Position numbers and translations under genes: made by a program. A DNA stretch of 64,000 nt from positions 310,001-374,000 of the forward strand of contig NZ_CP060490.1 of the NCBI RefSeq assembly GCF_014334055.1, written 5' to 3'. Position 1 is the first letter of the stretch. Each line of letters begins with the position of its first letter. Below are positions 22,635 to 31,096 of this stretch, piece by piece. The DNA comes from Oscillibacter hominis. Lineage in GTDB: Bacteria; Bacillota; Clostridia; Oscillospirales; Oscillospiraceae. A model generated the notes under the pieces. It was not told the origin of the DNA and did not search any database. It saw only the letters and a program-made list of their open reading frames with translations.

Positions 22635-23966
22635 ATGACCGTTACTGTAATCGGGGCCGGTCTTGCGGGCTGTGAAGCGGCCTGGCAGCTGGCCCAGCGG
22701 GGGATCGACGTGACGCTTTGCGAAATGAAGCCGCTCAAGAGAACCCCTGCCCACACAAGCGGGGACTTTGCCGAGCTGTGCTGCTCCAACTCCCTCCGGG
22801 GCGCGGGGCTGGAGAACGCGGTGGGGCTGCTGAAAGAGGAGCTGCGGCGCTTTGGGTCGCTGATCCTCCGCTGTGCCGACCGCACTGCTGTGGAGGCGGG
22901 CGGCGCGCTGGCCGTGGACCGGCAGGGCTTTTCCGCCCTGGTGACGGAGCAGGTCCGCTCCCACCCCCGCATCCGGGTCCGCGCGGAGGAGGTGACCGCC
23001 CTGCCTGAGGGCGAGGTGATCGTGGCCACAGGGCCCCTCACCTCAGAGCCCATGGCAGAGGCCATTCAGGCGCTGATCGGTCCGGGACATGACCTCCACT
23101 TTTTTGACGCCGCCGCCCCCTTGGTCAGCTTTGAGAGCGTGGACATGGACTCCGCCTTTTTTGCATCCCGCTACGATAAGGGGACTCCGGACTATATCAA
23201 CTGCCCCCTCAGCGAGGAGGAGTACCGGGCCTTCCATGCGGAGCTGACCCAGGCCCAGGAGGCGGAGGTCCACGGTTTTGAGGACCAGCAGGTTTTTGAG
23301 GGCTGCATGCCGGTGGAGGTGATGGCCCGCCGGGGCGTGGACACGCTGCGCTACGGGCCGCTGAAGCCCAGGGGCCTCCGGGATCCCCGGACCGGGAGGG
23401 AGCCCTATGCGGTGGTGCAGCTGCGAAAGGATAACGCCCAGGGCAGCGTGTACAACCTGGTGGGATTTCAGACCCACCTGAAGTTCCCGGAGCAAAAGCG
23501 GGTCTTTTCCATGATCCCCGCATTGCGGGAGGCCGCCTTTTTGCGCTACGGCGTGATGCACCGCAACACCTATTTGGATTCACCGCGCCTGCTGAACCGT
23601 TACTACCAGCTGAAAAGCGAGCCACGGGTCTCCTTTGCGGGACAGATGACCGGCGTGGAGGGCTATGTGGAATCTGCGGCCTCCGGCTTTTTGGCCGGTG
23701 TGGAGACGGCGCGCCGCCTTTTGGGCCTTCAGCCGGCGGATTTCCCCAGGGAGACCGCCATCGGCGCGCTGGGGCTCTATATCAGCGATGAGACGGTCCG
23801 CGACTTCCAGCCGATGAACATCAACTTTGGCCTGATTCCGCCGCTGGACCACCGGGTGAAGGGGAAGCGGAACAAGAACGCGGAGCTCTCCGCCCGCTCC
23901 CTTGAAATTGTGGAAACCATGCGGGAAACCGTGCTGGCAGGTATGCCGGAGGAGGAACCTATTTGA
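22635..23966 (+). CDS. trmFO: Methylenetetrahydrofolate-tRNA-(uracil-54-C5)-methyltransferase TrmFO
   Basis: 443 residues; FAD-dependent enzyme making ribothymidine-54 in tRNA with methylene-THF as carbon donor. The N-terminal FAD site VTVIGAGLAGCEAAWQLAQ is followed by TSGDFAELCCSNSLRG, containing a conserved Cys pair, and later YVESAASGFLAGVETAR. AAGGAA lies upstream of the ATG. The stop TGA overlaps the TTG start of plsX. Confidence 0.97.
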   Translation: MTVTVIGAGLAGCEAAWQLAQRGIDVTLCEMKPLKRTPAHTSGDFAELCCSNSLRGAGLENAVGLLKEELRRFGSLILRCADRTAVEAGGALAVDRQGFSALVTEQVRSHPRIRVRAEEVTALPEGEVIVATGPLTSEPMAEAIQALIGPGHDLHFFDAAAPLVSFESVDMDSAFFASRYDKGTPDYINCPLSEEEYRAFHAELTQAQEAEVHGFEDQQVFEGCMPVEVMARRGVDTLRYGPLKPRGLRDPRTGREPYAVVQLRKDNAQGSVYNLVGFQTHLKFPEQKRVFSMIPALREAAFLRYGVMHRNTYLDSPRLLNRYYQLKSEPRVSFAGQMTGVEGYVESAASGFLAGVETARRLLGLQPADFPRETAIGALGLYISDETVRDFQPMNINFGLIPPLDHRVKGKRNKNAELSARSLEIVETMRETVLAGMPEEEPI

Positions 23967-24985
23967 AGATTATTGTAGACGCCATGGGCGGAGACAACGC
24001 CCCGCTGGAAATTGTCCGGGGCGCATTGCAGGCAAATGAAACATATGGGGTGGAGATCATCCTCACCGGCAGGACCGAGGCGGTGCTGCGGGCCATTTCG
24101 GAGTGCGGAAGGAAGGAACTGCCCAAAGGGGTGGAGATTGCCAACGCCTCCGAGGTGGTGGAGATGAGCGACGACCCCGCCACGGCCTTCAAAGTCAAGA
24201 AGGACTCCTCTTTGACCGTGGGGCTCAATCTGCTGCGGGACGGGAAGGGCGACGCCTTTGTGTCCGCCGGGTCCACCGGGGCACTGCTCTCGGGGGCGAC
24301 GCTGGTGGTCAAGCGCATCCGCGGCATCCGCCGGGCCGCCATGGCGCCCCAGGTACCGGTGATGGGCGGCAAGGCTGTGCTGTGCGACTGCGGCGCCAAC
24401 GCCGAGTGTACCCTGGAGTACCTGGTGCAGTTCGCCTTCTTAGGCAGCTACTACGCCCAGCACGTCATGGGGATCGAGAAGCCCCGCGTGGCGCTTCTCA
24501 ATATCGGCGCCGAGGCGGAAAAAGGCGATGAGCTGCGCCGGGACACCTTTGCCCGGCTCCAGGAGCTGAGCGGGGAAGGGCGGCTGAACTTTGTGGGCAA
24601 CATTGAGGGCTCTACCGCCATGATGGGCGGCGCGGACGTCATTGTGGCCGACGGTTTTTCCGGTAATGTGATGCTCAAATCCCTGGAGGGCACGGGAAAA
24701 TTCCTCTATGAGACCATGAAGGGCATGTTCGCACGCAGCGCCTCCACCAAGATCGCCGCCGTATTGATGAAAGAGTGCATCAACGAGTTCAAGGATATGC
24801 TCAATCCCAGCGAGGTGGGCGGGACGCCTTTCCTTGGCATTTCCAAGCCGGTCATCAAGGCCCACGGCGCCTCCGACGCCCTTGCCATCTTAAATGCCGT
24901 CCGTCAGGCAAGGGACTTTGCCCAAAGCGGCTTCATCGGCGATGTGGAGCGGGATGTAGAGCTGATGCGGGTGGAAAAATCATAA
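23963..24985 (+). CDS. plsX: Phosphate acyltransferase PlsX
   Basis: 340 residues. PlsX converts acyl-ACP and phosphate to acyl-phosphate, the first step of phospholipid synthesis with PlsY. The N-terminal IIVDAMGGDNAP is the family signature; FVSAGSTGALLSGA and VVADGFSGNVMLKS(L)EG are also conserved. It starts at TTG 23963 inside the trmFO stop; GGAGGA (23951-23956) is correctly spaced. acpP and rnc follow, the common Firmicutes order, but fabD/fabG are not between them. Confidence 0.97.
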   Translation: MKIIVDAMGGDNAPLEIVRGALQANETYGVEIILTGRTEAVLRAISECGRKELPKGVEIANASEVVEMSDDPATAFKVKKDSSLTVGLNLLRDGKGDAFVSAGSTGALLSGATLVVKRIRGIRRAAMAPQVPVMGGKAVLCDCGANAECTLEYLVQFAFLGSYYAQHVMGIEKPRVALLNIGAEAEKGDELRRDTFARLQELSGEGRLNFVGNIEGSTAMMGGADVIVADGFSGNVMLKSLEGTGKFLYETMKGMFARSASTKIAAVLMKECINEFKDMLNPSEVGGTPFLGISKPVIKAHGASDALAILNAVRQARDFAQSGFIGDVERDVELMRVEKS

Positions 24986-25002
24986 TTTCACCGGAATATC
25001 TA

Positions 25003-25031
25003 TTGACAGCTCAGAGACAATGCCGTATTAT
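25003..25031 (+). promoter_or_regulatory. Promoter of acpP(-rnc)
   Basis: Perfect TTGACA (25003-25008), 17-bp spacer, TATTAT (25026-25031), in the plsX-acpP gap. It gives acpP expression independent of plsX. Confidence 0.85.
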
Positions 25032-25077
25032 TTTCAGGAAAGATTTCCCCATTGACCTTAGGAAGGGAGTGAACACG

Positions 25078-25326
25078 ATGACACCGGAAGAGATTCTGAA
25101 AAAGCTGCAGGACCTGATTGCGGAGCAGTTTGCCGTTGAGGCGGAGACTGTGACCATGGATTCTTCCTTCGAGGAGGATCTGGGCGCCGACTCTGTGGAC
25201 CTGGTTGAACTGGTCATGGCAATTGAAGAAGAATTCGATATCGGCGAGATCCAGGAAGAAGAGCTGACCGCTCTGAAAACTGTGGGTGACACCGTTCGCT
25301 ATCTCACCAGCAAGTTGAATAAGTAA
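25078..25326 (+). CDS. acpP: Acyl carrier protein
   Basis: 82 residues, strongly acidic, four-helix ACP. The phosphopantetheine attachment Ser is in GADSVDLVELVMAIEEEF (DSVDL form). It carries growing acyl chains for fatty acid synthesis and PlsX. The ATG at 25078 follows AGGAAGGGAG. An in-frame upstream extension (to 24775) overlaps plsX and is not coding for ACP. Confidence 0.97.
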   Translation: MTPEEILKKLQDLIAEQFAVEAETVTMDSSFEEDLGADSVDLVELVMAIEEEFDIGEIQEEELTALKTVGDTVRYLTSKLNK

Positions 25327-25333
25327 GAACGGA

Positions 25334-25363
25334 ACACCCCGCGCGGCAGCGGGGTGTCCTTTT
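25334..25363 (+). terminator. Hairpin between acpP and rnc
   Basis: ACACCCCGC (25334-25342) pairs with GCGGGGTGT (25349-25357), then CCTTTT. It probably reduces read-through from the strong acpP promoter into rnc. Confidence 0.8.
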
Positions 25364-25382
25364 CGGGAAAAGAGGGAATGGC

Positions 25383-26060
25383 GTGGAGAGTCTGGAGAAA
25401 AAACTGGGCTACACATTTCAAAATCAAGCGTTGCTGGCGGAGGCCCTGAATCACAGCTCCTACGCCAACGAACACCGGGGCTCCGGCATGAGCAGCAATG
25501 AGCGGCTGGAGTTCCTGGGGGACTCTGTGCTGGGATTCGTAACGGCGGAGTTCCTCTTTTGCACCAACCCCGACCTGCCGGAGGGGGACCTGACCCGGAT
25601 CCGGGCTGCCCTGGTCTGTGAGCAGAGCCTCTATGAGGTGGCTCAGTCCATCGACCTGGGAGCGTACCTGAAGTTGGGGCGTGGGGAGGAGAGCGGCGGC
25701 GGCCGCACCCGCGCCTCCATCCTGGCCGACGCCATGGAGGCTGTGTTTGCTGCGGTCTATCTGGACGGCGGTATCAGCGCGGCCTCCCAGCTCATCCACC
25801 GGGTGCTCCTGAAGCGGGAGCAGGAGGAAGTGGAGAAGCGCAAGGACTACAAGACCGCGCTTCAGGAGCTGGTTCAGCGCAAGCCGGACCAGGTGCTCCT
25901 CTACCGGATGGCCGGCGAGGAGGGCCCCGATCACGACAAGACCTTCTCTGCGGAGGTGCTGCTCAACGAACAGGTGGTGGGCAGCGGCAGCGGCCACAGC
26001 AAAAAGGAAGCGGAGCAGGCAGCCGCCAAAGCCGCGCTGTACGCGCTGGAGGAGCAATAA
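25383..26060 (+). CDS. rnc: Ribonuclease III
   Basis: 225 residues; double-strand RNA endonuclease for rRNA and mRNA processing. The catalytic signature NERLEFLGDSVL is at 39-50, with the second acidic cluster ADAMEAVFAAVYLDGG. A C-terminal double-stranded RNA binding domain starts at about 155 and ends GSGHSKKEAEQAAAKAAL. It starts at GTG 25383 with GAGGG 7 nt upstream. The smc-ftsY genes that usually follow rnc are absent. Confidence 0.97.
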   Translation: MESLEKKLGYTFQNQALLAEALNHSSYANEHRGSGMSSNERLEFLGDSVLGFVTAEFLFCTNPDLPEGDLTRIRAALVCEQSLYEVAQSIDLGAYLKLGRGEESGGGRTRASILADAMEAVFAAVYLDGGISAASQLIHRVLLKREQEEVEKRKDYKTALQELVQRKPDQVLLYRMAGEEGPDHDKTFSAEVLLNEQVVGSGSGHSKKEAEQAAAKAALYALEEQ

Positions 26061-26083
26061 GATTAAAGAGACGATCGCAAATG

Positions 26084-26122
26084 AAGCAGGGCAGCATGAT
26101 TTTTCATGCTGCCCTGCTTTTT
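26084..26122 (+). terminator. Strong intrinsic terminator after rnc
   Basis: A 16-bp stem (26084-26099 with 26104-26119) around a T loop, ending in five T. Confidence 0.95.
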
Positions 26123-26260
26123 CGCCTTTTAGTGAACTCATCCGGAGGCGTACTGCCGCTGTCCCAATGGCCAAGTGCTTTTGGAACTGGCAGGGCGATG
26201 GAGGGATGTATATTTTATCAGGTTTGGAAGACACTGATGGAAAGCAAAGGAGGAGAGCTT

Positions 26261-26446
26261 ATGGAAGTGAACATCATACCCGGCTGTATCGGCTGCGGCC
26301 TGTGCGCCGCCACCTGCCCGGAGGTATTCCAGTTGGGCGACTTCGGACAGGCCGAAGTGATCCAGGAACCTCAGCCGGACCAGATGGACGCGGTGGAGGA
26401 AGCCGCATCCAACTGCCCCGTCAGCGTCATCGAAGTGTCCAAATAA
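26261..26446 (+). CDS. Small [4Fe-4S] ferredoxin
   Basis: 61 residues with one cluster-binding set: CIGCGLCAATCPEVF near the N-terminus and NCPVSVIEV near the C-terminus. This pattern fits a monocluster ferredoxin; the partner is unknown. The ATG at 26261 follows AAAGGAGGAG; the open frame extends upstream to 26081 but that stretch overlaps the rnc terminator. The 140 nt before it hold no clear promoter. Beside it is a convergent rubredoxin, suggesting a small electron-transfer pair. Confidence 0.93.
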   Translation: MEVNIIPGCIGCGLCAATCPEVFQLGDFGQAEVIQEPQPDQMDAVEEAASNCPVSVIEVSK

Positions 26447-26451
26447 ACTGG

Positions 26452-26481
26452 AAAGCGCCGGGGAACTCTCCCCGGCGCTTT
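26452..26481. terminator. Bidirectional terminator between ferredoxin and rubredoxin genes
   Basis: AAAGCGCCGGGGA, loop ACTC, TCCCCGGCGCTTT; a perfect 13-bp stem between convergent genes. Confidence 0.9.
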
Positions 26482-26505
26482 CGCGAAAAAAGAATGGAGT
26501 GAAGA

Positions 26506-26664
26506 TCAGGCTTCCTTAAAATCGGACTTGGGCGCACCGCACAAGGGGCAGACCCAGTTCTCCGGCAGGGATTCAAATGCAGTGCCCGGGGCAACGCCGT
26601 TCTCGGGATCGCCCACCGCGGGATCGTACTCATAGCCGCACAGCTCACAGATATACTTTTTCAT
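26506..26664 (-). CDS. Rubredoxin
   Basis: 52 residues, the exact usual rubredoxin length. The two iron-binding CxxC pairs are in [17 protein letters not shown] and [14 protein letters not shown] small single-iron electron carrier, often used in oxygen or peroxide detoxification by anaerobes. AGGAGG lies 7 nt before the ATG. No transmembrane or fusion part. Its electron acceptor is not in the window. Confidence 0.97.
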   Translation of the reverse strand: MKKYICELCGYEYDPAVGDPENGVAPGTAFESLPENWVCPLCGAPKSDFKEA

Positions 26665-26785
26665 CCGGATTCCTCCTGCTTCTATCGTAAATCACTGTTC
26701 CTGTGAAAGAATATAGCACGCCTTGCGGGAAAATGCTGTTGTTTTTGCAACTTGTATGTAAAATAGTATGTGCAAGTGGACAAAA

Positions 26786-26891
26786 TTTACACACTAAGCA
26801 ATGGAAAACAGTGCATTTTACAAAGAAAGCGGCGCTTTACATAGATTTTACAAAAGGCAGGTAACGGATTTTATTTTCGATCTTCTATACT
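26786..26891 (+). promoter_or_regulatory. PhoP-box-like repeats and pstS promoter
   Basis: TTTACA occurs four times: 26786, 26817, 26836 and 26847. The last two are exactly 11 bp apart (TTTACA-N5-TTTACA), the spacing of Firmicutes PhoP half-sites. A -10 box TATACT lies at 26886-26891, with a poor -35 (AACGGA at 26863-26868), as expected for an activator-dependent promoter. The PhoP/PhoR genes of the same cluster are the likely regulators. The remainder of 26665-26918 is AT-rich and without other features. Confidence 0.7.
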
Positions 26892-26945
26892 AAGGACAGA
26901 CCAAAGAGGAAATCATAAATGAAAACAAAAGGAGTAATTGTTCTG

Positions 26946-27866
26946 ATGAAAAAGTTAGGTTCTGTTCTGCTTGCACTGACCATGGTGATGGCCCTGCTTT
27001 CCGGCTGCGGCGGCAACGGCGCGGCGTCCGGCGGCTCCGGCAGCGCCGGTGCGGGTTCTTCCGGCGGAAGTGAATCCGGTACATTCAGCGGCGGCATCTC
27101 TGTTATTTCCCGTGAAGATGGCTCCGGCACCCGGGGCGCGTTCATCGAGCTGCTTGGCGTTGAGCAAAAGGACGCCGACGGCAACAAGGTGGATATGACC
27201 ACCGACCAGGCTGAAATCACCAATTCCACCGCTGTGATGCTCACCACGGTGAGCGGCAACGAGTATGCCATCGGCTACGTGTCCATGAGTTCCCTGAACC
27301 AGGATGTCAAGGCCCTTGAGATCGACGGCGCAGAGGCCACTGTGGACAATGTCAAGGACGGCAGCTACAAGGTCGCAAGACCCTTCAACATTGCCACCAA
27401 GGGGGATGTCTCCGAGGTTGCCCAGGACTTCATCAACTTCATCATGAGCGAGGATGGCCAGAAAGTAGTGGAAGACCATGGCTGCATCAGTCAGGGAAAC
27501 ACCGGCGCCTATAAGAGCACCCAGCCCTCCGGTAGCATCTCCGTGGCCGGTTCCTCCTCCGTCAGCCCTGTGATGGAAAAGCTGAAGGAAGCGTATGCCG
27601 CTGTGAACCCCAACGCCACCATTGAGCTCCAGACCAGCGATTCCACCACCGGCATGACTTCCGCCGCCCAGGGCCTGTGCGACATCGGCATGGCCTCCCG
27701 GGAGCTGAAGGACAGTGAAACTGAATCCGGCCTGACCGCCACCGTCATCGCAATGGACGGCATCGCGGTTGTGGTCAACAACGACAATCCCATCGACGGC
27801 CTCACCAGCGAGCAGGTTCGCTCCATCTTCACCGGAGAAACCACGGACTGGAACGAGGTTGCCTGA
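26946..27866 (+). CDS. pstS: Phosphate-binding lipoprotein of an ABC transporter, circularly permuted PstS
   Basis: 306 residues. Lipoprotein signal peptide 1-20 with lipidated Cys21, then a Gly/Ser linker (22-50). Residues 51-184 match what is normally the C-terminal half of PstS (ISVISREDGSGTRGAF, ITNSTAVMLTTV, AIGYVSMSSL, FIMSEDGQKVVEDHG). Residues 196-306 match the normal N-terminal half (GSISVAGSSSVSPVMEKL, CDIGMASRELKDSE, MDGIAVVVNNDNP, SIFTGETTDWNEV). The halves are thus swapped. AAAGGAG precedes the ATG at 26946; ATG 26919 also has a good site (AGAGGA) and would add nine residues before the signal peptide. It is the first gene of pstSCAB-phoU. Confidence 0.92.
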   Translation: MKKLGSVLLALTMVMALLSGCGGNGAASGGSGSAGAGSSGGSESGTFSGGISVISREDGSGTRGAFIELLGVEQKDADGNKVDMTTDQAEITNSTAVMLTTVSGNEYAIGYVSMSSLNQDVKALEIDGAEATVDNVKDGSYKVARPFNIATKGDVSEVAQDFINFIMSEDGQKVVEDHGCISQGNTGAYKSTQPSGSISVAGSSSVSPVMEKLKEAYAAVNPNATIELQTSDSTTGMTSAAQGLCDIGMASRELKDSETESGLTATVIAMDGIAVVVNNDNPIDGLTSEQVRSIFTGETTDWNEVA

Positions 27867-27870
27867 CTCT

Positions 27871-27913
27871 GAAAGGCCGCAGGAGGAGGAAAGCCCGTCC
27901 TCCTGCGCCTTTC
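27871..27913 (+). other. Hairpin between pstS and pstC
   Basis: GAAAGG plus GCAGGAGGA pair with TCCTCCTGC plus CCTTTC, a long stem with a small bulge. It lacks a long T-run. Such hairpins after a binding-protein gene usually protect its mRNA or attenuate transcription, giving more binding protein than permease. Confidence 0.75.
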
Positions 27914-27944
27914 TATGAACCACCGGAAAAGGGGGAATCATCCG

Positions 27945-28805
27945 TTGAAGCACACAGCAATCCGGGAAACCGTGATGCGTTTTGTATTCCTGCTGACAGC
28001 CTGCGTGTCCATCCTGGCCGTCGCGCTGATCTGCATGTTCCTGTTTCAGAGCGGGTTTCCGGCAATCCGTGAAATTGGCATCGTCCAGTTTCTGTTCGGC
28101 ACCACCTGGAAGCCGGGAAACGGCCAGTTCGGCATCGCGCCCATGATCCTGGGCAGCGTCTATGTCACCGCCGGCGCCATCTTGGTGGGCGTGCCCCTGG
28201 GCCTGCTGACGGCCATCTTTATGGCCCGGTTCTGCCCGCCCCGGCTCCATCGGATCATGAAGCCGGCGGTGGATCTGCTGGCGGGCATCCCCTCCATCGT
28301 CTACGGCTTTTTCGGGCTGATGGCTCTGGTGCCCCTGATGAAAACCATCTTCGGCGGCAGCGGGAAGAGCATGCTGACCGCGTCGGTCCTCTTGGGGATT
28401 ATGATTCTGCCCACCGTGATCGGCGTGTCGGAAGCAGCGCTGAGGGCCGTGCCGGAGAGCTATTATGAGGGCGCGCTGGCCCTGGGCGCCACCCATGAGC
28501 GGGCGGTGTTTGCAACCGTGCTCCCGGCGGCCAGGTCCGGTGTGCTGGCTGCGGTGGTGCTGGGCGTGGGACGGGCCATCGGCGAGACCATGGCGGTCAT
28601 CATGGTGGCGGGCAACCAGACCGCCATGCCCTCTGGCCTTCTCAAGGGCGTGCGCACCATGACGGCCAATATCGTCATTGAGATGGGCTATGCCCAGGAC
28701 CTCCACCGCCAGGCCCTCTTTGCCACGGGAGTGGTGCTGTTCGTCTTTATCCTGCTCATCAATCTGTGCTTTTCCTGCCTGAAGCGGAAAGGAGAGGCCC
28801 AATGA
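27945..28805 (+). CDS. pstC: Phosphate ABC transporter permease PstC
   Basis: 286 residues with six predicted membrane helices. The permease-ATPase coupling loop (EAA-like) is in ALALGATHERAVFATVLPAARSG and the adjacent VGRAIGETMAV is typical of PstC. TTG at 27945 is chosen because GGGGGAA (27931-27937) lies 8 nt upstream; an ATG at 27915 is in frame but has no ribosome site and falls near the preceding hairpin. It overlaps pstA (ATGA). Confidence 0.95.
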   Translation: MKHTAIRETVMRFVFLLTACVSILAVALICMFLFQSGFPAIREIGIVQFLFGTTWKPGNGQFGIAPMILGSVYVTAGAILVGVPLGLLTAIFMARFCPPRLHRIMKPAVDLLAGIPSIVYGFFGLMALVPLMKTIFGGSGKSMLTASVLLGIMILPTVIGVSEAALRAVPESYYEGALALGATHERAVFATVLPAARSGVLAAVVLGVGRAIGETMAVIMVAGNQTAMPSGLLKGVRTMTANIVIEMGYAQDLHRQALFATGVVLFVFILLINLCFSCLKRKGEAQ

Positions 28806-29653
28806 CAACCCCATCTTCTGCAGCATCTGAACGCCGTCCGGCCCGGTACACCGGCTCTAAGCTGTTGAGAGCCCTGGTGTGCATCTCAGCCGCGATTACG
28901 GTACTGATCTTAGCATCCCTGGTGGTCTACATCCTGATCAAGGGCGTGCCCAATCTGAAACCGGGGCTCTTTGCCCGGAAGTATACCTCCGACAACTGCT
29001 CCATGCTGCCGGCCATTCTCAACACCGTCACCGTGACGCTCACCTCCCTCCTGTTTGCGGTGCCCCTGGGCGTGGGCTCCGCCATCTATTTGGCGGAGTA
29101 CGCCAAGCGGGGCAGCCGTCTGGTGCGGCTGGTGCGCCTGACCACGGAGACCCTGGCCGGCATCCCTTCCATTGTCTATGGCCTGTTCGGCTATCTGATG
29201 TTTACCATTGCCCTGAAGTTCGGCTACTCTTTGCTCTCCGGCATCCTGACGCTGTCCATCATGGTGCTGCCCACCATCATGCGCACCACGGAGGAGGCGC
29301 TGACAGCGGTGCCGGACCTCTATCGGGAGGGGAGCTTCGGCCTGGGGGCCGGCCGGCTGCGGACGGTGTGGCGCATTGTGCTGCCCTCCGCCATGCCTGG
29401 CATTGCCTCCGGGGTTATCCTGGCCATCGGCCGCATCGTGGGTGAGACGGCGGCGCTGATCTTCACCTCCGGCACAGACACCGGTGTGGCGGGGCTGACC
29501 TCCTCCGGCCGGACTCTGGCCATCCACATGTACGCGCTGTGGAACGAGGGGCTGCACATGGAGGCCGCCTATGCCACCGGTGTGGTCCTCCTGATCCTGG
29601 TGGTGGGAATCAACGCCCTGGCGTCCTACGCCGCCAAGAAAGTAGAGAGGTGA
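28802..29653 (+). CDS. pstA: Phosphate ABC transporter permease PstA
   Basis: 283 residues, six predicted helices, partner of Pst[21 protein letters not shown] and [24 protein letters not shown] (coupling loop), then [16 protein letters not shown] are standard PstA segments. It starts at ATG 28802 overlapping the pstC stop. The long N-terminal cytoplasmic stretch (about 28 residues) is somewhat longer than usual. Confidence 0.95.
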   Translation: MTTPSSAASERRPARYTGSKLLRALVCISAAITVLILASLVVYILIKGVPNLKPGLFARKYTSDNCSMLPAILNTVTVTLTSLLFAVPLGVGSAIYLAEYAKRGSRLVRLVRLTTETLAGIPSIVYGLFGYLMFTIALKFGYSLLSGILTLSIMVLPTIMRTTEEALTAVPDLYREGSFGLGAGRLRTVWRIVLPSAMPGIASGVILAIGRIVGETAALIFTSGTDTGVAGLTSSGRTLAIHMYALWNEGLHMEAAYATGVVLLILVVGINALASYAAKKVER

Positions 29654-29658
29654 CTCCT

Positions 29659-30414
29659 TTGGATCAATATAAACTCTCCATTCGGAATCTGGAGCTTTAT
29701 TATCACGATTTCAAAGCCCTCAAGGGCATTGATATGGACATCCGGGCCAACGAGGTCACGGCGTTCATCGGCCCCTCCGGCTGCGGCAAGTCCACGCTTT
29801 TGAAGACCCTCAACCGCATGAACGATTTGGTGGAGGGCTGCCGCATCACCGGCACTGTGGAATTGGACGGCGAGGACATCTATGGCTCCATGGACGTGCC
29901 GGCTCTGCGCAAGCGGGTGGGCATGGTGTTTCAAAAGCCCAACCCCTTTCCCATGAGCGTCTACGACAACATCGCCTACGGCCCCCGCACCCACGGCATC
30001 CGCTCCCGGGTGAAGTTAGACGAGATTGTGGAGAAATCCCTCCGCTCCGCCGCCATCTGGGACGAGGTGAAGGACCGGCTGAAAAAAAGCGCCCTGGGCC
30101 TTTCCGGCGGCCAGCAGCAGCGCCTGTGCATCGCCCGGGCCCTGGCCGTGCAGCCGGAGGTGCTGCTGATGGATGAACCCACCTCCGCTCTGGACCCAAT
30201 CTCCACTTCCAAGATAGAAGACCTTGCCCTGGAGCTGAAAAAGGATTACACTATTGTCATGGTGACCCACAACATGCAGCAGGCCGCCCGCATATCCGAC
30301 CGCACCGCCTTTTTCCTCCTGGGAGAAGTGATCGAATTTGGGGAGACAGAACAATTGTTCTCCGTGCCCCGGGACAAACGGACCGAAGATTACATCACAG
30401 GGAGGTTTGGATAA
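29659..30414 (+). CDS. pstB: Phosphate ABC transporter ATP-binding protein PstB
   Basis: 251 residues. Walker [10 protein letters not shown], the PstB-specific [19 protein letters not shown], signature [15 protein letters not shown], Walker [13 protein letters not shown] and [13 protein letters not shown]. It starts at TTG 29659 with GAGAGG 8 nt upstream; the frame stays open 40 codons further up inside pstA but without support. The stop overlaps the phoU ATG by one base. Confidence 0.97.
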   Translation: MDQYKLSIRNLELYYHDFKALKGIDMDIRANEVTAFIGPSGCGKSTLLKTLNRMNDLVEGCRITGTVELDGEDIYGSMDVPALRKRVGMVFQKPNPFPMSVYDNIAYGPRTHGIRSRVKLDEIVEKSLRSAAIWDEVKDRLKKSALGLSGGQQQRLCIARALAVQPEVLLMDEPTSALDPISTSKIEDLALELKKDYTIVMVTHNMQQAARISDRTAFFLLGEVIEFGETEQLFSVPRDKRTEDYITGRFG

Positions 30415-31058
30415 TGAGGAACCAATTTGACCAGCAGTTAGAGCTGCTGAACGTGGAGCTGATCCGCATGGGGGCCCTCTGCGAGGAGGCGATCTCTGCC
30501 GCGGCAAAGGCGCTCTTAGATGGCGACGAAACCCTGGCCGAGGCAGCCAAGGCTTCCGAGCGGGAGATCGACGACAAGGAGCGATCCATTGAGTCCCTTT
30601 GCATGAAGCTCCTTTTGCAGCAGCAGCCGGTGGCCCGGGACCTGCGGGTGATCTCCTCGGCGCTGAAGATGATCTCCGACATGGAGCGCATCGGCGACCA
30701 GGCCGAGGACATCGCCGAGCTGACCCGGTATGTGAACCTGGTGTCCGCCTCCAGTCGGCTGCACATCGGCGACATGGCCCGCGCAACCATCCGCATGGTG
30801 ACGGACAGCGTGGACTCCTTTGTCCACAAGGACCTGGCCCTTGCCCGGGCTGTGTACGGCGAGGACGATAAGGTGGACGCGCTGTTTTTGGAGGTCAAAA
30901 AGGAGATCATCGACCTGATCGCCGCCGACAGCTCCCAGGGGGAGTTAGGGCTGGACTTGCTGATGGTGGCCAAATATCTGGAGCGCATCGGCGATCACGC
31001 CACCAACATCGCCGAGTGGGTGGAGTATTCCCTCACTGGGACCCATCCCAAAAGTTAA
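30414..31058 (+). CDS. phoU: Phosphate signalling protein PhoU
   Basis: 214 residues, all-helical, made of two repeats of the PhoU three-helix unit. Metal-site motifs ERIGDQAEDIAE (first repeat) and ERIGDHATNIAEWV (second repeat) are intact. PhoU links the Pst transporter to the PhoR kinase and holds the pathway off when phosphate is plentiful. GGGAGG precedes the ATG. It is coupled to pstB. Confidence 0.97.
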   Translation: MRNQFDQQLELLNVELIRMGALCEEAISAAAKALLDGDETLAEAAKASEREIDDKERSIESLCMKLLLQQQPVARDLRVISSALKMISDMERIGDQAEDIAELTRYVNLVSASSRLHIGDMARATIRMVTDSVDSFVHKDLALARAVYGEDDKVDALFLEVKKEIIDLIAADSSQGELGLDLLMVAKYLERIGDHATNIAEWVEYSLTGTHPKS

Positions 31059-31059
31059 G

Positions 31060-31080
31060 GCGGCGGGGAAGCTCCGCCGC
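31060..31080 (+). other. Small GC-rich hairpin after phoU
   Basis: GCGGCGG pairs with CCGCCGC over a 7-nt loop; no T-run. It lies between phoU and the HD-domain gene and may be a processing or weak attenuation site. Confidence 0.45.
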
Positions 31081-31096
31081 GTAGAGGAGGACTTCC

